Assembly (NCBI RefSeq): GCF_003122325.1
Contig: NZ_QFBC01000007.1
Location: forward strand, 238,818 to 302,817
DNA: 64,000 nucleotides
Direction: 5' to 3'
DNA from: Rhizobium album
GTDB lineage: Bacteria; Pseudomonadota; Alphaproteobacteria; Rhizobiales; Rhizobiaceae
The position numbers and the translations under genes were made by a program. The notes beneath the pieces were generated by a model. It worked only from the letters and a program-made list of their open reading frames with translations. It did not search any database and was not told the DNA's origin. The stretch's first letter is position 1, and every line of letters starts with the position of its first letter. Shown piece by piece: positions 10,501 to 20,400 of this stretch.

Positions 10501-11048
10501 GCTTCGGCGCGGATCGCCCGCATGCCACGGCCGCCGCCGCCCCAGGATGCCTTGAGCATCACCGGATAACCGATTTCGGCGGCCATCTTCTTGACCGCCT
10601 CCATGTCGTCGGGCAACGGCTCTGTTGCCGGCACCACCGGCACCCCGACGGAAATCGCCAGGTTGCGGGCGGCAACCTTGTTGCCGAGCTGGCGCATCGT
10701 CGCCGGCTTCGGGCCGATGAAGATGATGCCGGCCTTGTCGCAGGCGTCGACGAATTCCGGGCTCTCCGACAGCAGGCCGTAACCCGGGTGGATGGCATCG
10801 GCGCCCGAAAGCTTGGCGACGCGGATGACTTCGTCGATCGACAGGTAGCTTTCGATCGGTCCGAGATCGCGCGACAGATGCGGGCCGCGGCCGACCTGGT
10901 AACTTTCGTCCGCCTTGAACCGATGCAGCGCCAGCTTGTCCTCTTCCGCCCAGATCGCCACCGTTTTTATGCCCAGTTCATTGGCGGCGCGGAAAACGCG
11001 AATAGCGATTTCGGATCGGTTGGCGACAAGGATCTTGGATATGGACAA
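7584..11048 (-). CDS. pyc: Pyruvate carboxylase
   Basis: Anaplerotic, biotin-dependent enzyme making oxaloacetate from pyruvate, bicarbonate and ATP. The 1,154-residue protein has all three parts. The N-terminal biotin carboxylase has the ATP-grasp glycine loop ASWGGGGRGM and the EVNPRIQVEHTVTE block. The carboxyltransferase barrel starts near TTMRDGHQSLLATRM, with a metal-binding FHTHDTSG segment. The C-terminal biotinyl domain has the biotinylated Lys in EAMKMET. The length matches the single-chain type. It is followed by the shared terminator at 7535-7568. Gene order with the luxR gene and ndvA is as I recall for Sinorhizobium. Confidence 0.98.
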   Translation of the reverse strand: MSISKILVANRSEIAIRVFRAANELGIKTVAIWAEEDKLALHRFKADESYQVGRGPHLSRDLGPIESYLSIDEVIRVAKLSGADAIHPGYGLLSESPEFVDACDKAGIIFIGPKPATMRQLGNKVAARNLAISVGVPVVPATEPLPDDMEAVKKMAAEIGYPVMLKASWGGGGRGMRAIRAEADLAREVTEAKREAMAAFGKDEVYLEKLVERARHVESQVLGDTHGNVVHLFERDCSIQRRNQKVVERAPAPYLTEAQRQELAAYSLKIAKATNYIGAGTVEYLMDADTGKFYFIEVNPRIQVEHTVTEVVTGIDIVKAQIHILEGFAIGTPESGVPRQEDIRLNGHALQCRITTEDPEQNFIPDYGRITAYRSASGFGIRLDGGTSYAGAIITRYYDPLLVKVTAWAPNPPEAIARMDRALREFRIRGVATNLTFLEAIIGHPKFRDNSYTTRFIDSTPELFQQVKRQDRATKLLTYLADVTVNGHPEAKDRPRPSEDAAKPIVPYTNGNGVPDGTRQLLDTLGPKGFGEWMRNEKRVLMTDTTMRDGHQSLLATRMRTHDIARIAGTYAHALPNLLSLECWGGATFDVSMRFLTEDPWERLALVREAAPNLLLQMLLRGANGVGYKNYPDNVVKYFVRQAARGGIDLFRVFDCLNWVENMRVSMDAVAEENKLCEAAICYTGDILNSARPKYDLKYYTNLAVELEKAGAHIIALKDMAGLLKPAAAKVLFKALREATGLPIHFHTHDTSGIAAATVLAAVDAGVDAVDAAMDALSGNTSQPCLGSIVEALRGSERDPGLDPEWIRRISFYWEAVRNQYAAFESDLKGPASEVYLHEMPGGQFTNLKEQARSLGLETRWHQVAQAYADANQMFGDIVKVTPSSKVVGDMALMMVSQDLTVADVVNPDKDVSFPESVVSMLKGDLGQPPSGWPEALQKKALKGEEPYTAVPGSLLPPADLDAERKAIETKLERPVSDFEFASYLMYPKVFTDFALASDTYGPVSVLPTPAYFYGLKDGEELFADIEKGKTLVIVNQAISQTDSQGMVTVFFELNGQPRRIKVPDRAHGATGAAARRKADVGNAAHVGAPMPGVISRVFVNPGQTVGAGDVLVSIEAMKMETAIHAEKEGTIAEILVRAGDQIDAKDLLVVYGA

Positions 11049-11167
11049 GGCGGTCTCCTCAAACAGCGCAAGCGGGATCTATGTTGCACCCGCGAAATAA
11101 ATCCATAATCGCTTGCGTGGGGAAGTCAATTTTTCCTTGCCGGCCTCATGTCAAAATTGTGGCGACG

Positions 11168-11962
11168 TCAGGAAATCAGACCCTGGCGAAAGGCAATGGC
11201 GACCGCATGCTGCCGGTTGCGCGCACCGAGCTTGTCTTGAATACCATTCATGTACCAATCGACCGTGTGGTTCGATATTTGTATTATCCTACTGATTTCA
11301 TTGGAAGTCATTCCGCCGGCTAGGAAATTCAGCACTTCCATTTCCCGGCGTGTCAGATGCACTTCGGGGGTCGGCACCCATTCCAGCTCGCAGGCCTGGC
11401 CCTGCAGTTCCAGGAGGCGCCACACGGCCTTCTTCGCAACCGCATCAAAAAGCGCGATCTCCGCGGGAGAAAGATCGAGCGCCTTGCCGCCGACAACAAC
11501 ATGTCCCATCAATCCGCGGCGCCCGTGGACCGGAAAGACGTAGCCATCGGCCAAGCCGAAATTGCCCGCCTCGACCATCATCCGATCCATGCGCTTGCGG
11601 TGCGGATCGTTGCGATAGGCAAAAAGCGCATCACGCCATCGAAACGCCCGCTGCGCCTGCATCAGGTAGCGTTTCACCGGATCGATCAGGCCATATTTCC
11701 TGGACGCATAGATATCGAGCCATCGATCCGGCCAGCGGCCGGCAAGCACTCTTTCCACCGGGTCGCCGCCGGAGCGGGAATTCAGCACCAGGGCATAATA
11801 ATCGAAGCCATATTTCCGCGAGATGTCCTCGACCTGCCGGACAAGCTGTTCGCCCGTCCGGCATTCATCGATCAGCACCAGCACTTCGAGAAGGGAATTT
11901 ATGGCCACACCCTGCTTTTGGAGCGGCCTCCCGGGATTGTCCTTACAGAATCTTGTTTCCAT
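11168..11962 (-). CDS. expR: LuxR-family quorum-sensing regulator, ExpR-like solo
   Basis: A 264-residue two-domain regulator. The N-terminal autoinducer domain (about 22-180) keeps the residues that bind acyl-homoserine lactone in TraR/LuxR proteins: W81, Y85, D94-P95, W109 and the later Gly. The C-terminal HTH (about 198-260) begins LTRREMEVLNFLAGGMTSNEI, which keeps the conserved Glu, Leu and Gly. No luxI-type gene is in the window, so it is a LuxR solo here. From memory, its position between pyc and ndvA is that of expR in Sinorhizobium meliloti, where ExpR controls exopolysaccharide and motility. The name rests on that synteny plus domain type. GGAAG precedes the start. Confidence 0.82.
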   Translation of the reverse strand: METRFCKDNPGRPLQKQGVAINSLLEVLVLIDECRTGEQLVRQVEDISRKYGFDYYALVLNSRSGGDPVERVLAGRWPDRWLDIYASRKYGLIDPVKRYLMQAQRAFRWRDALFAYRNDPHRKRMDRMMVEAGNFGLADGYVFPVHGRRGLMGHVVVGGKALDLSPAEIALFDAVAKKAVWRLLELQGQACELEWVPTPEVHLTRREMEVLNFLAGGMTSNEISRIIQISNHTVDWYMNGIQDKLGARNRQHAVAIAFRQGLIS

Positions 11963-12223
11963 ATACTTCCCGAGCGCGGTTGATCAGATAGCAAACTATA
12001 TTCACTTAACTTTATGTATAACGCTAGTTGCTAGATCTAGCAGTATTTTCGCCTGAGACGATATATTCCGCCTCTTTTTGAAACCGCTCCAGCAAACCCG
12101 CCGCAGCTCCCGGAAGAAAATTGATGCGGCGCACAATGGGAGCGGCAACTGTTAATCCTGAGTTCAGGTAGGGTTCGTTACCCTCTGGGCCAAACTCGAA
12201 CACCGTGCCCACGAGGAAACGAC

Positions 12224-13996
12224 GTGTCTCTATTTCAGGTCTATGCAAGAGCGTTGCGCTATCTCGCAACGTACCGGCTGCGCGTGTCGCTGATCGTGAT
12301 CGCCAACATCGTGCTGGCCGCCATCACCATCGCCGAACCGATCCTGTTCGGCCGCATCATCGATGCCATCTCCTCCAAGGAGCCGGTGTCGCCGATACTG
12401 ATGATGTGGGCGGCATTCGGTGTCTTCAACACCATCGCCTTCGTTCTGGTCGCCCGCGAGGCGGACCGGCTGGCGCACGGGCGGCGTGCGTCGCTGCTGA
12501 CGGAAGCTTTCGGCCGCATCATCTCCATGCCTTTGTCCTGGCATCACCAGCGCGGCACCTCGAATGCCCTGCACACCCTGCTGCGCGCCAGCGAAACCCT
12601 GTTCGGCCTGTGGCTGGAATTCATGCGTACTCACCTTGCCACGGCGGTGGCGCTGGTGCTGCTCGTTCCGACCGCCCTGTCGCTGGACTATCGCCTGTCG
12701 GCCGTCCTCATCGTGCTCGGCATCGCCTACTGGTTCATCGGCCGACTGGTCATGAGCCGCACGAAGGAAGGCCAGGCTGCGGTCGAAAACCACTACCACA
12801 CGGTTTTTTCGCATGTCAGCGACACGATTTCCAACGTCTCCGTGCTGCACAGCTACAACCGTATCGAAGCCGAAACCCGGGCATTGAAGGGTTTTACCGA
12901 AAAGCTGCTCTCCGCCCAGTTCCCCGTCCTCGACTGGTGGGCGATCGCCAGCGCACTCAACCGCATGGCCTCGACCATCTCGATGATGATCATCCTCGTC
13001 ATCGGCACGATCCTGGTGCAGCGCGGCGAGTTGCGCGTCGGCGACGTGGTTGCCTTCATCGGTTTCGCCACCCTGCTGATCGGCCGCCTCGACCAGATGC
13101 GCGCTTTCGCCACACAGATCTTCGAGGCCCGCGCCAAGCTGGAAGACTTTTTCAAGCTGGAAGATTCGGTGCGTGACCGCGAAGAACCAGCCAATGCCGG
13201 CGAACTCGCTGCCGTGAGCGGCACCGTGGAATTCCGCGACGTGTCCTTCGGCTTCGCCAATACCAACCAGGGTGTGCACAACGTCAGCTTCACCGCCAAG
13301 GCCGGCCAGACCGTTGCCATCGTCGGCCCGACCGGCGCCGGCAAGACGACGCTGATCAACCTGCTGCAGCGCGTGCACGAGCCGCAGAACGGCCAGATCC
13401 TCATCGACGGCACGGATATCTCCACCGTCACCCGCAAGTCGCTGCGCCGCTCGATCGCCACCGTGTTCCAGGATGCCGGCCTGCTCAACCGCTCGATCCG
13501 CGACAACATCCGCATCGGCCGTGAAAACGCGACGCAGGAAGACGTGGCCCAGGCCGCCGAAGCCGCCGCTGCCGCCGACTTCATCGAAAGCCGCATCACC
13601 GGCTACGACACCAATGTCGGAGAACGCGGCAATCGCCTCTCAGGCGGCGAACGCCAGCGCATCGCCATCGCCCGCGCCATCCTCAAGGACGCACCGATCC
13701 TGGTGCTCGACGAGGCGACCTCGGCGCTCGACGTCGAAACCGAGGAACGGGTCAAGGTCGCCATCGACAACCTGCGCCGCGACCGCACCACCTTCATCAT
13801 CGCCCACCGCCTGTCGACAGTGCGCGAGGCCGACCTGGTTCTCTTCCTCGACGAGGGCCGGATCGTCGAGATGGGCGGCTTCCAGGAACTCAGCCAGAGC
13901 AACGGCCGCTTCGCCGCCCTGCTCCGCGCCAGCGGCATCCTCACCGACGACGAGGTCCGCAAGGCCCACGCCGCATCCGAGACGGAAGCCGCGTAA
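12224..13996 (+). CDS. ndvA: Cyclic beta-1,2-glucan exporter, ABC transporter with fused ATPase
   Basis: Exports cyclic beta-1,2-glucan across the inner membrane to the periplasm, where it aids osmoadaptation and host infection in rhizobia and agrobacteria (ChvA). The 590-residue half-transporter has an N-terminal six-helix exporter domain (about 20-300). The ATPase has Walker A GPTGAGKTT from G368, the signature LSGGERQR, Walker B ILVLDEATSALD and the H-loop IAHRLST. The start is a GTG at 12224 preceded by GAGGAAACG. Convergent with ndvB, which makes its substrate. A strong terminator follows. Confidence 0.96.
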   Translation: MSLFQVYARALRYLATYRLRVSLIVIANIVLAAITIAEPILFGRIIDAISSKEPVSPILMMWAAFGVFNTIAFVLVAREADRLAHGRRASLLTEAFGRIISMPLSWHHQRGTSNALHTLLRASETLFGLWLEFMRTHLATAVALVLLVPTALSLDYRLSAVLIVLGIAYWFIGRLVMSRTKEGQAAVENHYHTVFSHVSDTISNVSVLHSYNRIEAETRALKGFTEKLLSAQFPVLDWWAIASALNRMASTISMMIILVIGTILVQRGELRVGDVVAFIGFATLLIGRLDQMRAFATQIFEARAKLEDFFKLEDSVRDREEPANAGELAAVSGTVEFRDVSFGFANTNQGVHNVSFTAKAGQTVAIVGPTGAGKTTLINLLQRVHEPQNGQILIDGTDISTVTRKSLRRSIATVFQDAGLLNRSIRDNIRIGRENATQEDVAQAAEAAAAADFIESRITGYDTNVGERGNRLSGGERQRIAIARAILKDAPILVLDEATSALDVETEERVKVAIDNLRRDRTTFIIAHRLSTVREADLVLFLDEGRIVEMGGFQELSQSNGRFAALLRASGILTDDEVRKAHAASETEAA

Positions 13997-14025
13997 AGCG
14001 GAAGGACCGACACATAGACGCATTG

Positions 14026-14060
14026 AAACGGGCGGCCGCAGGGCGGCCCGTTTTGTTTTG
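14026..14060 (+). terminator. Terminator of ndvA
   Basis: A GC-rich hairpin (AACGGGC / GCCCGTT flanking a CGG-rich loop) runs into TTTTGTTTTG on the plus strand, about 30 bases after the ndvA stop. Confidence 0.8.
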
Positions 14061-14423
14061 CGGAGGGCATATGATCCATGCGCAGGCTGGCAGGGCGCCG
14101 TCTGAAATCATGGGCCGTCTCTTCAGGGCCGCGAGGACTTTTTTGCATACAACCACATGTAAAAACGCTGATGCGACCAATAGGACATACCGGAGCCGTC
14201 AATCGATGCCGGGCCGGACAACCGTTGACCGCAGAGAAACCCGGAAAACCCAAGCCACCGGCCTGTTGGCAACATCGGAAACCCTCACTTCCGCCATCCT
14301 CCGCCCTGTGCCGAGGATCTGCCGACACCTTCTCAAGTCATTGACGATCAAGAGAATATCTGGCGTGCTTATATGCTCTGCACAAGGCCGAGCATGACGT
14401 CGTCGAGAGAAGAGAAATTGTGT
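14061..14423. other. Gene-free spacer between ndvA and ndvB terminators
   Basis: About 360 bases between two convergent genes. Short open frames are present on both strands, but none has a convincing start, protein-like composition or conserved motif. No RNA gene or repeat was recognised. Confidence 0.5.
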
Positions 14424-14459
14424 TAAAAAAGCCAAGGGCGCAGAGAAACTCCGCGCCCT
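14424..14459 (-). terminator. Terminator of ndvB
   Basis: On the minus strand the 7-bp stem AGGGCGC / GCGCCCT (14435-14459) is followed four bases later by TTTTTT. It begins 18 bases past the ndvB stop. Confidence 0.85.
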
Positions 14460-14477
14460 CATAGATAAGATGGAAGC

Positions 14478-17400
14478 CTATTCGCCGCTGGCGATGGCAA
14501 AGCCCGCTTGCGGATCCTGCACCGGTTCGCCGTTGACGGTGACGTCGTAACCTTCCGCCCGCCGGGTAACGGCGATCTCGTAGGTCTTGCCGGAGAGCGC
14601 CAGCCTCGCCGAGAACCCGTCCCAGCCGCCGGGCAGCGCCGGGCGAACCTGGATGCGGCCACCTGCCCGGCGAATGCCGAGAATGCCCTCCACCGCCGAG
14701 CGATACAGCCAGCCGGCAGAGCCCGTATACCAGGTCCAGCCGCCGCGGCCGGTGCGGTCGGCAGCGCCGTAGACATCGGCGGCAACCACGTAGGGTTCGA
14801 CGCGGTAGGTTTCGGATGCCTGGCGATCCAGCGCATGGTTGACCGGGTTGAGCAGCGAAAAACACATCCAGGCGTCGTCGCCGCGGCCGAGTTCGGCAAA
14901 GGCCATCACCACCCAGGTGGCCGCATGGGTATACTGGCCGCCGTTTTCGCGCACGCCCGGCGGATAGGCCCTGATATAGCCGGGATCCTGCGCCGTCTCG
15001 TCGAAGGGCGGCGTGAAGAGGCGGATGATCGCCGCCTCGGGATCGACGAGGCGATCCATCACCGCATTCATCGCCACCGTGGCGCGATCCGGCTGGCCCT
15101 GGCCCGACAACACGCTCCAGGATTGCGCGATCGAATCGATCTGGCATTCCGCCTGCGTCTTCGAACCCAGCGGCGTGCCGTCGTCGAAATAACCGCGGCG
15201 ATAATAATCGCCGTCCCAGCCGTCCGACTCGAGTGCCACCTTCAGCGTCGCGATATGCGTCGTCCAGCGCTCGGCGCGGGCCTTGTCGCCCCGGGCTTCG
15301 GCGTAACGAACGAACGATTGCAGCGTGCCGGCCAGGAACCAGCCGAGCCAGATACTTTCGCCGCGGCCGTCGATGCCGACACGGTTCATGCCGTCGTTCC
15401 AGTCGCCGCCGAGGATCAGCGGCAGGTTGTGCGGTCCGGTGCGGTCGATTGCGAGGTCGAGGGCAAGCGCCGCGTGTTCGTAAACGCTCGCCGTCTCTTC
15501 CGTAACGTCGGGCTTGTAGAAGGCATCATGCTGCCCCGGCTGCAGCGCCGCGCCGGCCAGGAACGGCAGTTGCTCGTCGAGCAGCGACACGTCGCCGACC
15601 ACCTCGCAATAATGGTTGATCGCATAGGCGAGCCAGACGACATCGTCGGCGATCATCGTGCGCACGCCGGCACCGGTCTGCGGCAGCCACCAGTGCTGCA
15701 CGTCGCCTTCGCGGAATTGCCGGCCGGCGGCATTGAGGATCTGCCGGCGTGCCAGCGACGGATCGTGCAGCACGAAGGCCAGCGTATCCTGCAACTGGTC
15801 GCGGAAGCCATAGGCGCCGCTTGCCTGGTAGAAGGCGGAACGCGCCATGATCCGGCAGGAGAGCGCCTGATAGGGCAACCAGCCGTTGACGAGGTGATCG
15901 AGCGACCGATCGGGCGTCTTGACCTGCAGATGGCCGGTGAAGGCATCCCAATAGGCCTTTTCCGCCGCCAGAACGGTTTCGACGGACAGGCTGCGCGCCT
16001 CGCCGACCAGCGCACGCGCGGCATCCGCATCGTCGCCGTCACCGAGGAAGAAGACCAGCTCCTTCTCGGCGCCCGGCGCGAGCGTCACATCGAAAGCCAG
16101 TGCAGCGCAGGGATCGCCGTCCGGCTCGACCGAACCGGAAAGCGCAGAACCTGCGGCAACCGCCTTCGGCAACAGAACGGTGCCGTCGCTGCCGATGAAT
16201 TCCCGGCGGCTCGACGTCACGCCGGCCGGCTTTTCGCTGGCGGCGAAGAAGGCGGAGCGGGCATGAAAGTCGATGCTGTAGGGATTGCCGGCAAACAGCG
16301 CGCCCGTTTCCTCGTCGTAGGACGGCAGGATGAACGGCGTGGTGCGCTGCGGATTGTTGCCCAGCACCCATTCGACGTAACCATAGACCTTGAGGCGGCG
16401 GATCTCGCCGCTGCCGTTGCGGATCTTCAGGCGCGACAGCTTGATCGGCCTCTGACGATCGACCGTCTGGAGCATGTCCAGCTCGATACCGTTCTGGCTG
16501 GAGGTGAAGACCGAATAACCGAGCCCGTGGCGGGTTTCGAACGAAACCGAGGCATCACGCGACAGCGCGGCGAACGGCGTCATCACCGCCTTGCTGTCGG
16601 CATCAACGATGTAGACGCTTTCGCCCGGCCGGTTGACGACCGGATCGTTGGTCCAGGGCGTCAGCTGGTAGTCGCGCGAATTGCGGCTCCAGGTGAAGTT
16701 GGCGCCCTCGGCCGAGACGTGGAAACCAAAACGGTCGTTGGAAACGACGTTGATCCACGGCTGCGGCGTCGACTGGCCGCCGCGCAGGCGCACGACATAT
16801 TCCCGGCCGTCCCTGGCAAAACCGCCAAAACCGTTCCAGAAGTCGAGATCGCCGCGATCCTCCACCGGTTCCATCGAGAAGCCGGGCTCGTAGGTGCCGA
16901 GTACCAGCGGGCGCAACGGCTCGACGGGCGCCGGCTCTGCCGGCTTCGGCGCGGCAAACAGCGAGGTTGCGCGGTTGACCTGGTCGACGATCTTGCCGTT
17001 GCGGGCGTGGAACACCACGCGCGCCGCGGCAAGCAATGCCTGCCAGGTCTCGGCATCCATCAGGTCACGGCGGACCGAGAAGATATGCTGGCGCAGCCCG
17101 TCGCCCTGGCCGAGACGGCGCAGGTTTTCGCAGGCCGCGTCGAGCGCGTGCTGCATGTCCTGCGCGTAGGAGGAGGCCCGCTCGTTGACGATCACCAGGT
17201 CGGCGGTGACACCGCGCGAGCGCAGATATTCCTGCGCGCTCAGCGCCTCGCGGGCGATGTTCATGTCCATGTCGTCGTTGATGCGCAGGGCGAAGATCGG
17301 GTAGTCGCCCGAGATCGCCAGCGGCCAGAGCGCCGATTGCGACCGGAGGCCGCTCTGTACCGTCGCCGCATCCGCCCGCAGTTGCATGTCGGGATAGACG

Positions 17401-20400
17401 AGATGGCGGCCGAGCGTCTGGAAGGCGGCGGCCTGCTGCGAGGTGACGCCGACATGGCGCATCTGCACCTGCGCCCGCGTCCAGGCATGGATCATCTCGT
17501 GGCTGAAAGCGTCCGGATGGCGGTAGCGATCGACGGCCTTGTCGATTTCCTCGCGGTTGGGTGCCGCGATCGTCCAGAAGATCACCGATACCTTCTTGCC
17601 GGCCGGCACGCGGATCGTGCGGCGCAGCGACAGGATCGGGTCGAGGGTGAAACCGTCAGAACCGGACAGCGCCGCACCCGGATCGAAAGCGGCAGCTTCC
17701 GAGAGCGTGCGACCGCGGCCAAGGAATTTGCGGCGGTCGGTCTCGAACTCCGTATGGCGCGAAGAGCCGGCATTGTCGACGATCAGGTGTGCGACGCAGA
17801 TATCCGGATCGCCGGGGCTGCGCTTGTTGCGCTCGACGCGGATGACGTCGCCGCGCCGGCCGATCTCGGTCTTGACGAACATGCGCGAGAACAGGGGATG
17901 GGCGTTGTCGGCATCGTCGAGGGAAAGCACCGGTTCGAGATAGGAGGTCACTTCGATGAAGCGGTCCTCCGAACCCATGTTCAGCAGCGTCAGGCGCCGG
18001 CCTTCGGCATCGTGCTCGGTGGCGACGATGCATTCGACCTCGCTGGTCAAATCGCCGACCGTCTTGTGGAATTCCGCCTTGTCGTCGCCGAAGACGGCCT
18101 TGGTCTTCTCGCCTTCGATGCGTCGCGGCTCGGCGGTCGCCGACCACCACTGGCCGCTCGCCGTATCGCGCAGGAAGATGAAGCTGCCCCAGCGATCCTC
18201 GGTCGGATCAGGTTTCCAGCGGGAAACGGACTGGCCGTTCCAACGGGAATAACCGGCCCCTGTCGCCGTCAGCATCACCGAATAATGGCCGTTCGACAGG
18301 AAGACGAGTTCGCGCTCCTTGGCGGCGGGATCGTCGATGGTGCGCACTTCCGGCCGCGGCAGGTCGCCCTTTTCGTCGCCGGGCGTCGAGGGTTCGTGCT
18401 TGGCGCTCATCACCTGGATGTCGCGCGGCGCCTTTTCCTGCAGCAGCAGTTCGGCCGCTTCCACCACCGGATCGGAATGGAAGAGTTCGCGCAGCCAGCC
18501 GTTGAAGGCGACGTTGGCGACGGCGGCAATCGACATGCCGTGATGGTGGGCATAATAATTGTAGACCACCGCACATTTCTGGCCTTCCGGCACGCGCGTC
18601 GGCGTGAAGTCGACGGCATCGTGATAGCCGTAGATACCCATGGCGCCGAGCTTGCGCAGACGCTCGAGATTTTCAAGCGCTGCCTCCGGCTCGTACTGGC
18701 TGGCGAGGATCGAGGCGTATGGCGCGATGACGGCGTTCTGGCCGAGGCCGCGTTTCAGGCCGAGTGTCGGTACGCCGAAATTGGTGTACTGGTAGGTCAA
18801 CTGGTGGTCGCGGGCGTTGAAGGCCGCTTCCGAGATGCCCCAGGGCGTGCCGAGGCGGCGGCCGTGGTTCATCTGCTCCTTGACGATCAGGTTGTTGGTC
18901 TGGTTGAGGATGCCGCCATGGCGCTCCTGCATGACGAGCGGCGGCATCAGGTATTCGAACATCGAGCCCGACCAGGAGATCAGCGCGCCGCGCAGGCCGA
19001 CCTGCACCACCTGGCGGCCGAGCTTGTACCAATGCTCGGTCGGCAGGTCGCCCTTGGCGATGGCGAACAGGCTGGTGAGGCGCGCTTCCGAGGCCAAAAG
19101 GTCGTAGCAGGCCTCATCCAGCTCGCCGCTTTCGACGCGGTAGCCGATCGACAGCAGACGGCGCTCCTGGCGGAAGAGGAAACCGAAATCCATCGAGAAG
19201 GCGATGTCGCGGGCGCGGTCGCGCAGGCTGGCGAGGCGGTTGCGCAGCGGCTCGATGTTGGAGAGGTCGAAAACGCTGTCGGAGACATGCGCCTCGCAGA
19301 CCTGCACCAGCGAGGCGGCCCAGGCGGTCACCTCGTTGCTCTGTGGCGAACGCACCTCATGGTCGAGGTTGGCGGCGAGCTTCTGGATGTCGCGGGCGAG
19401 CACCGACAGGTTTATGATGCGGATCGAGGCGAATTCGTGCTCGCGCTTGACGGCGGCCAGCGCGTTCTGGAAACCGCTGATGCGTTCTTCCAGCCGACGG
19501 CGCAGCGGCCGCACGGTCTTGCGGTCGTCGGGAAGGTCGCGCAGCACTTCACCCAGGATGCCGGCGACATCGCCGACACCGTCGAGATTGCCCTGCAGAT
19601 GCGCCGACGGCGCTTCCGCCCAACTCCGGCAGGCCGAGGAGACGGCGATCAGGTGGCCGGCGAGGTTGCCGCTGTCGACGGCCGAAACGTAACGCGGCCC
19701 AAGCGTCGCAAGCGTATCGGTGTGATACCAGTTGAGCAGGTGGCCGCGATATTTTTCCATGCGCTCGACCGTGGCGATGGTCTGCTCCAGCCGCTCGATG
19801 GTCTGCTCGAACGACATCCAGCCGAACTGGCGGCCGGAAATGACCGAGAGCAGATAGACGCCGATATTGGTGGGCGAGGTGCGGGCGGCAACAACCGGGG
19901 TCGGCCGCTCCTGGAAATTGTCCGGCGGCAGGTGGTTCTGCTCGGCGGTCACAAAAGTCTCGAAATACCGCCAGGTGCGGCGGGCGACCTTGCGCAGCTC
20001 TTCGGAAACCTCCGCGGGAACCTCTAGCCGGTCTTCGGTTTCCGCCGACTGGCTGACATACCAGGCAACCACCGGCGACAGGATCCACATCAGCGCAAAC
20101 GGAATGCCGACAAGGAAGGCGTTGTCACCCGGCAAGGCGGCGAAGATCAGCGCCAGAAGCGCAATCGCCGGCGCGTGCCACATGTTGCGGTAATAGGCGA
20201 GAATGCTGCCCTGCGCATTCGACTGCACGCTGGCGGCGGTTCGCCATTCCAGCATCAGCTTGTGGCTGACGAACAGGCGATAGAGCGAACGGGCGATGGC
20301 ATCGACCATCAGGCAGGCGGAATCGGCGATGAAGACGATACGCAGCGCCACCTGGGCATTGGCGGCACGGATATCCGACCAGACAGTATAGAGATGCGCG

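Noticed and set aside
7674..11108. A 1,144-codon open frame antisense to pyc
   Set aside because: Shadow of pyc: no domain, Arg/His/Asp-rich composition, no ribosome site.
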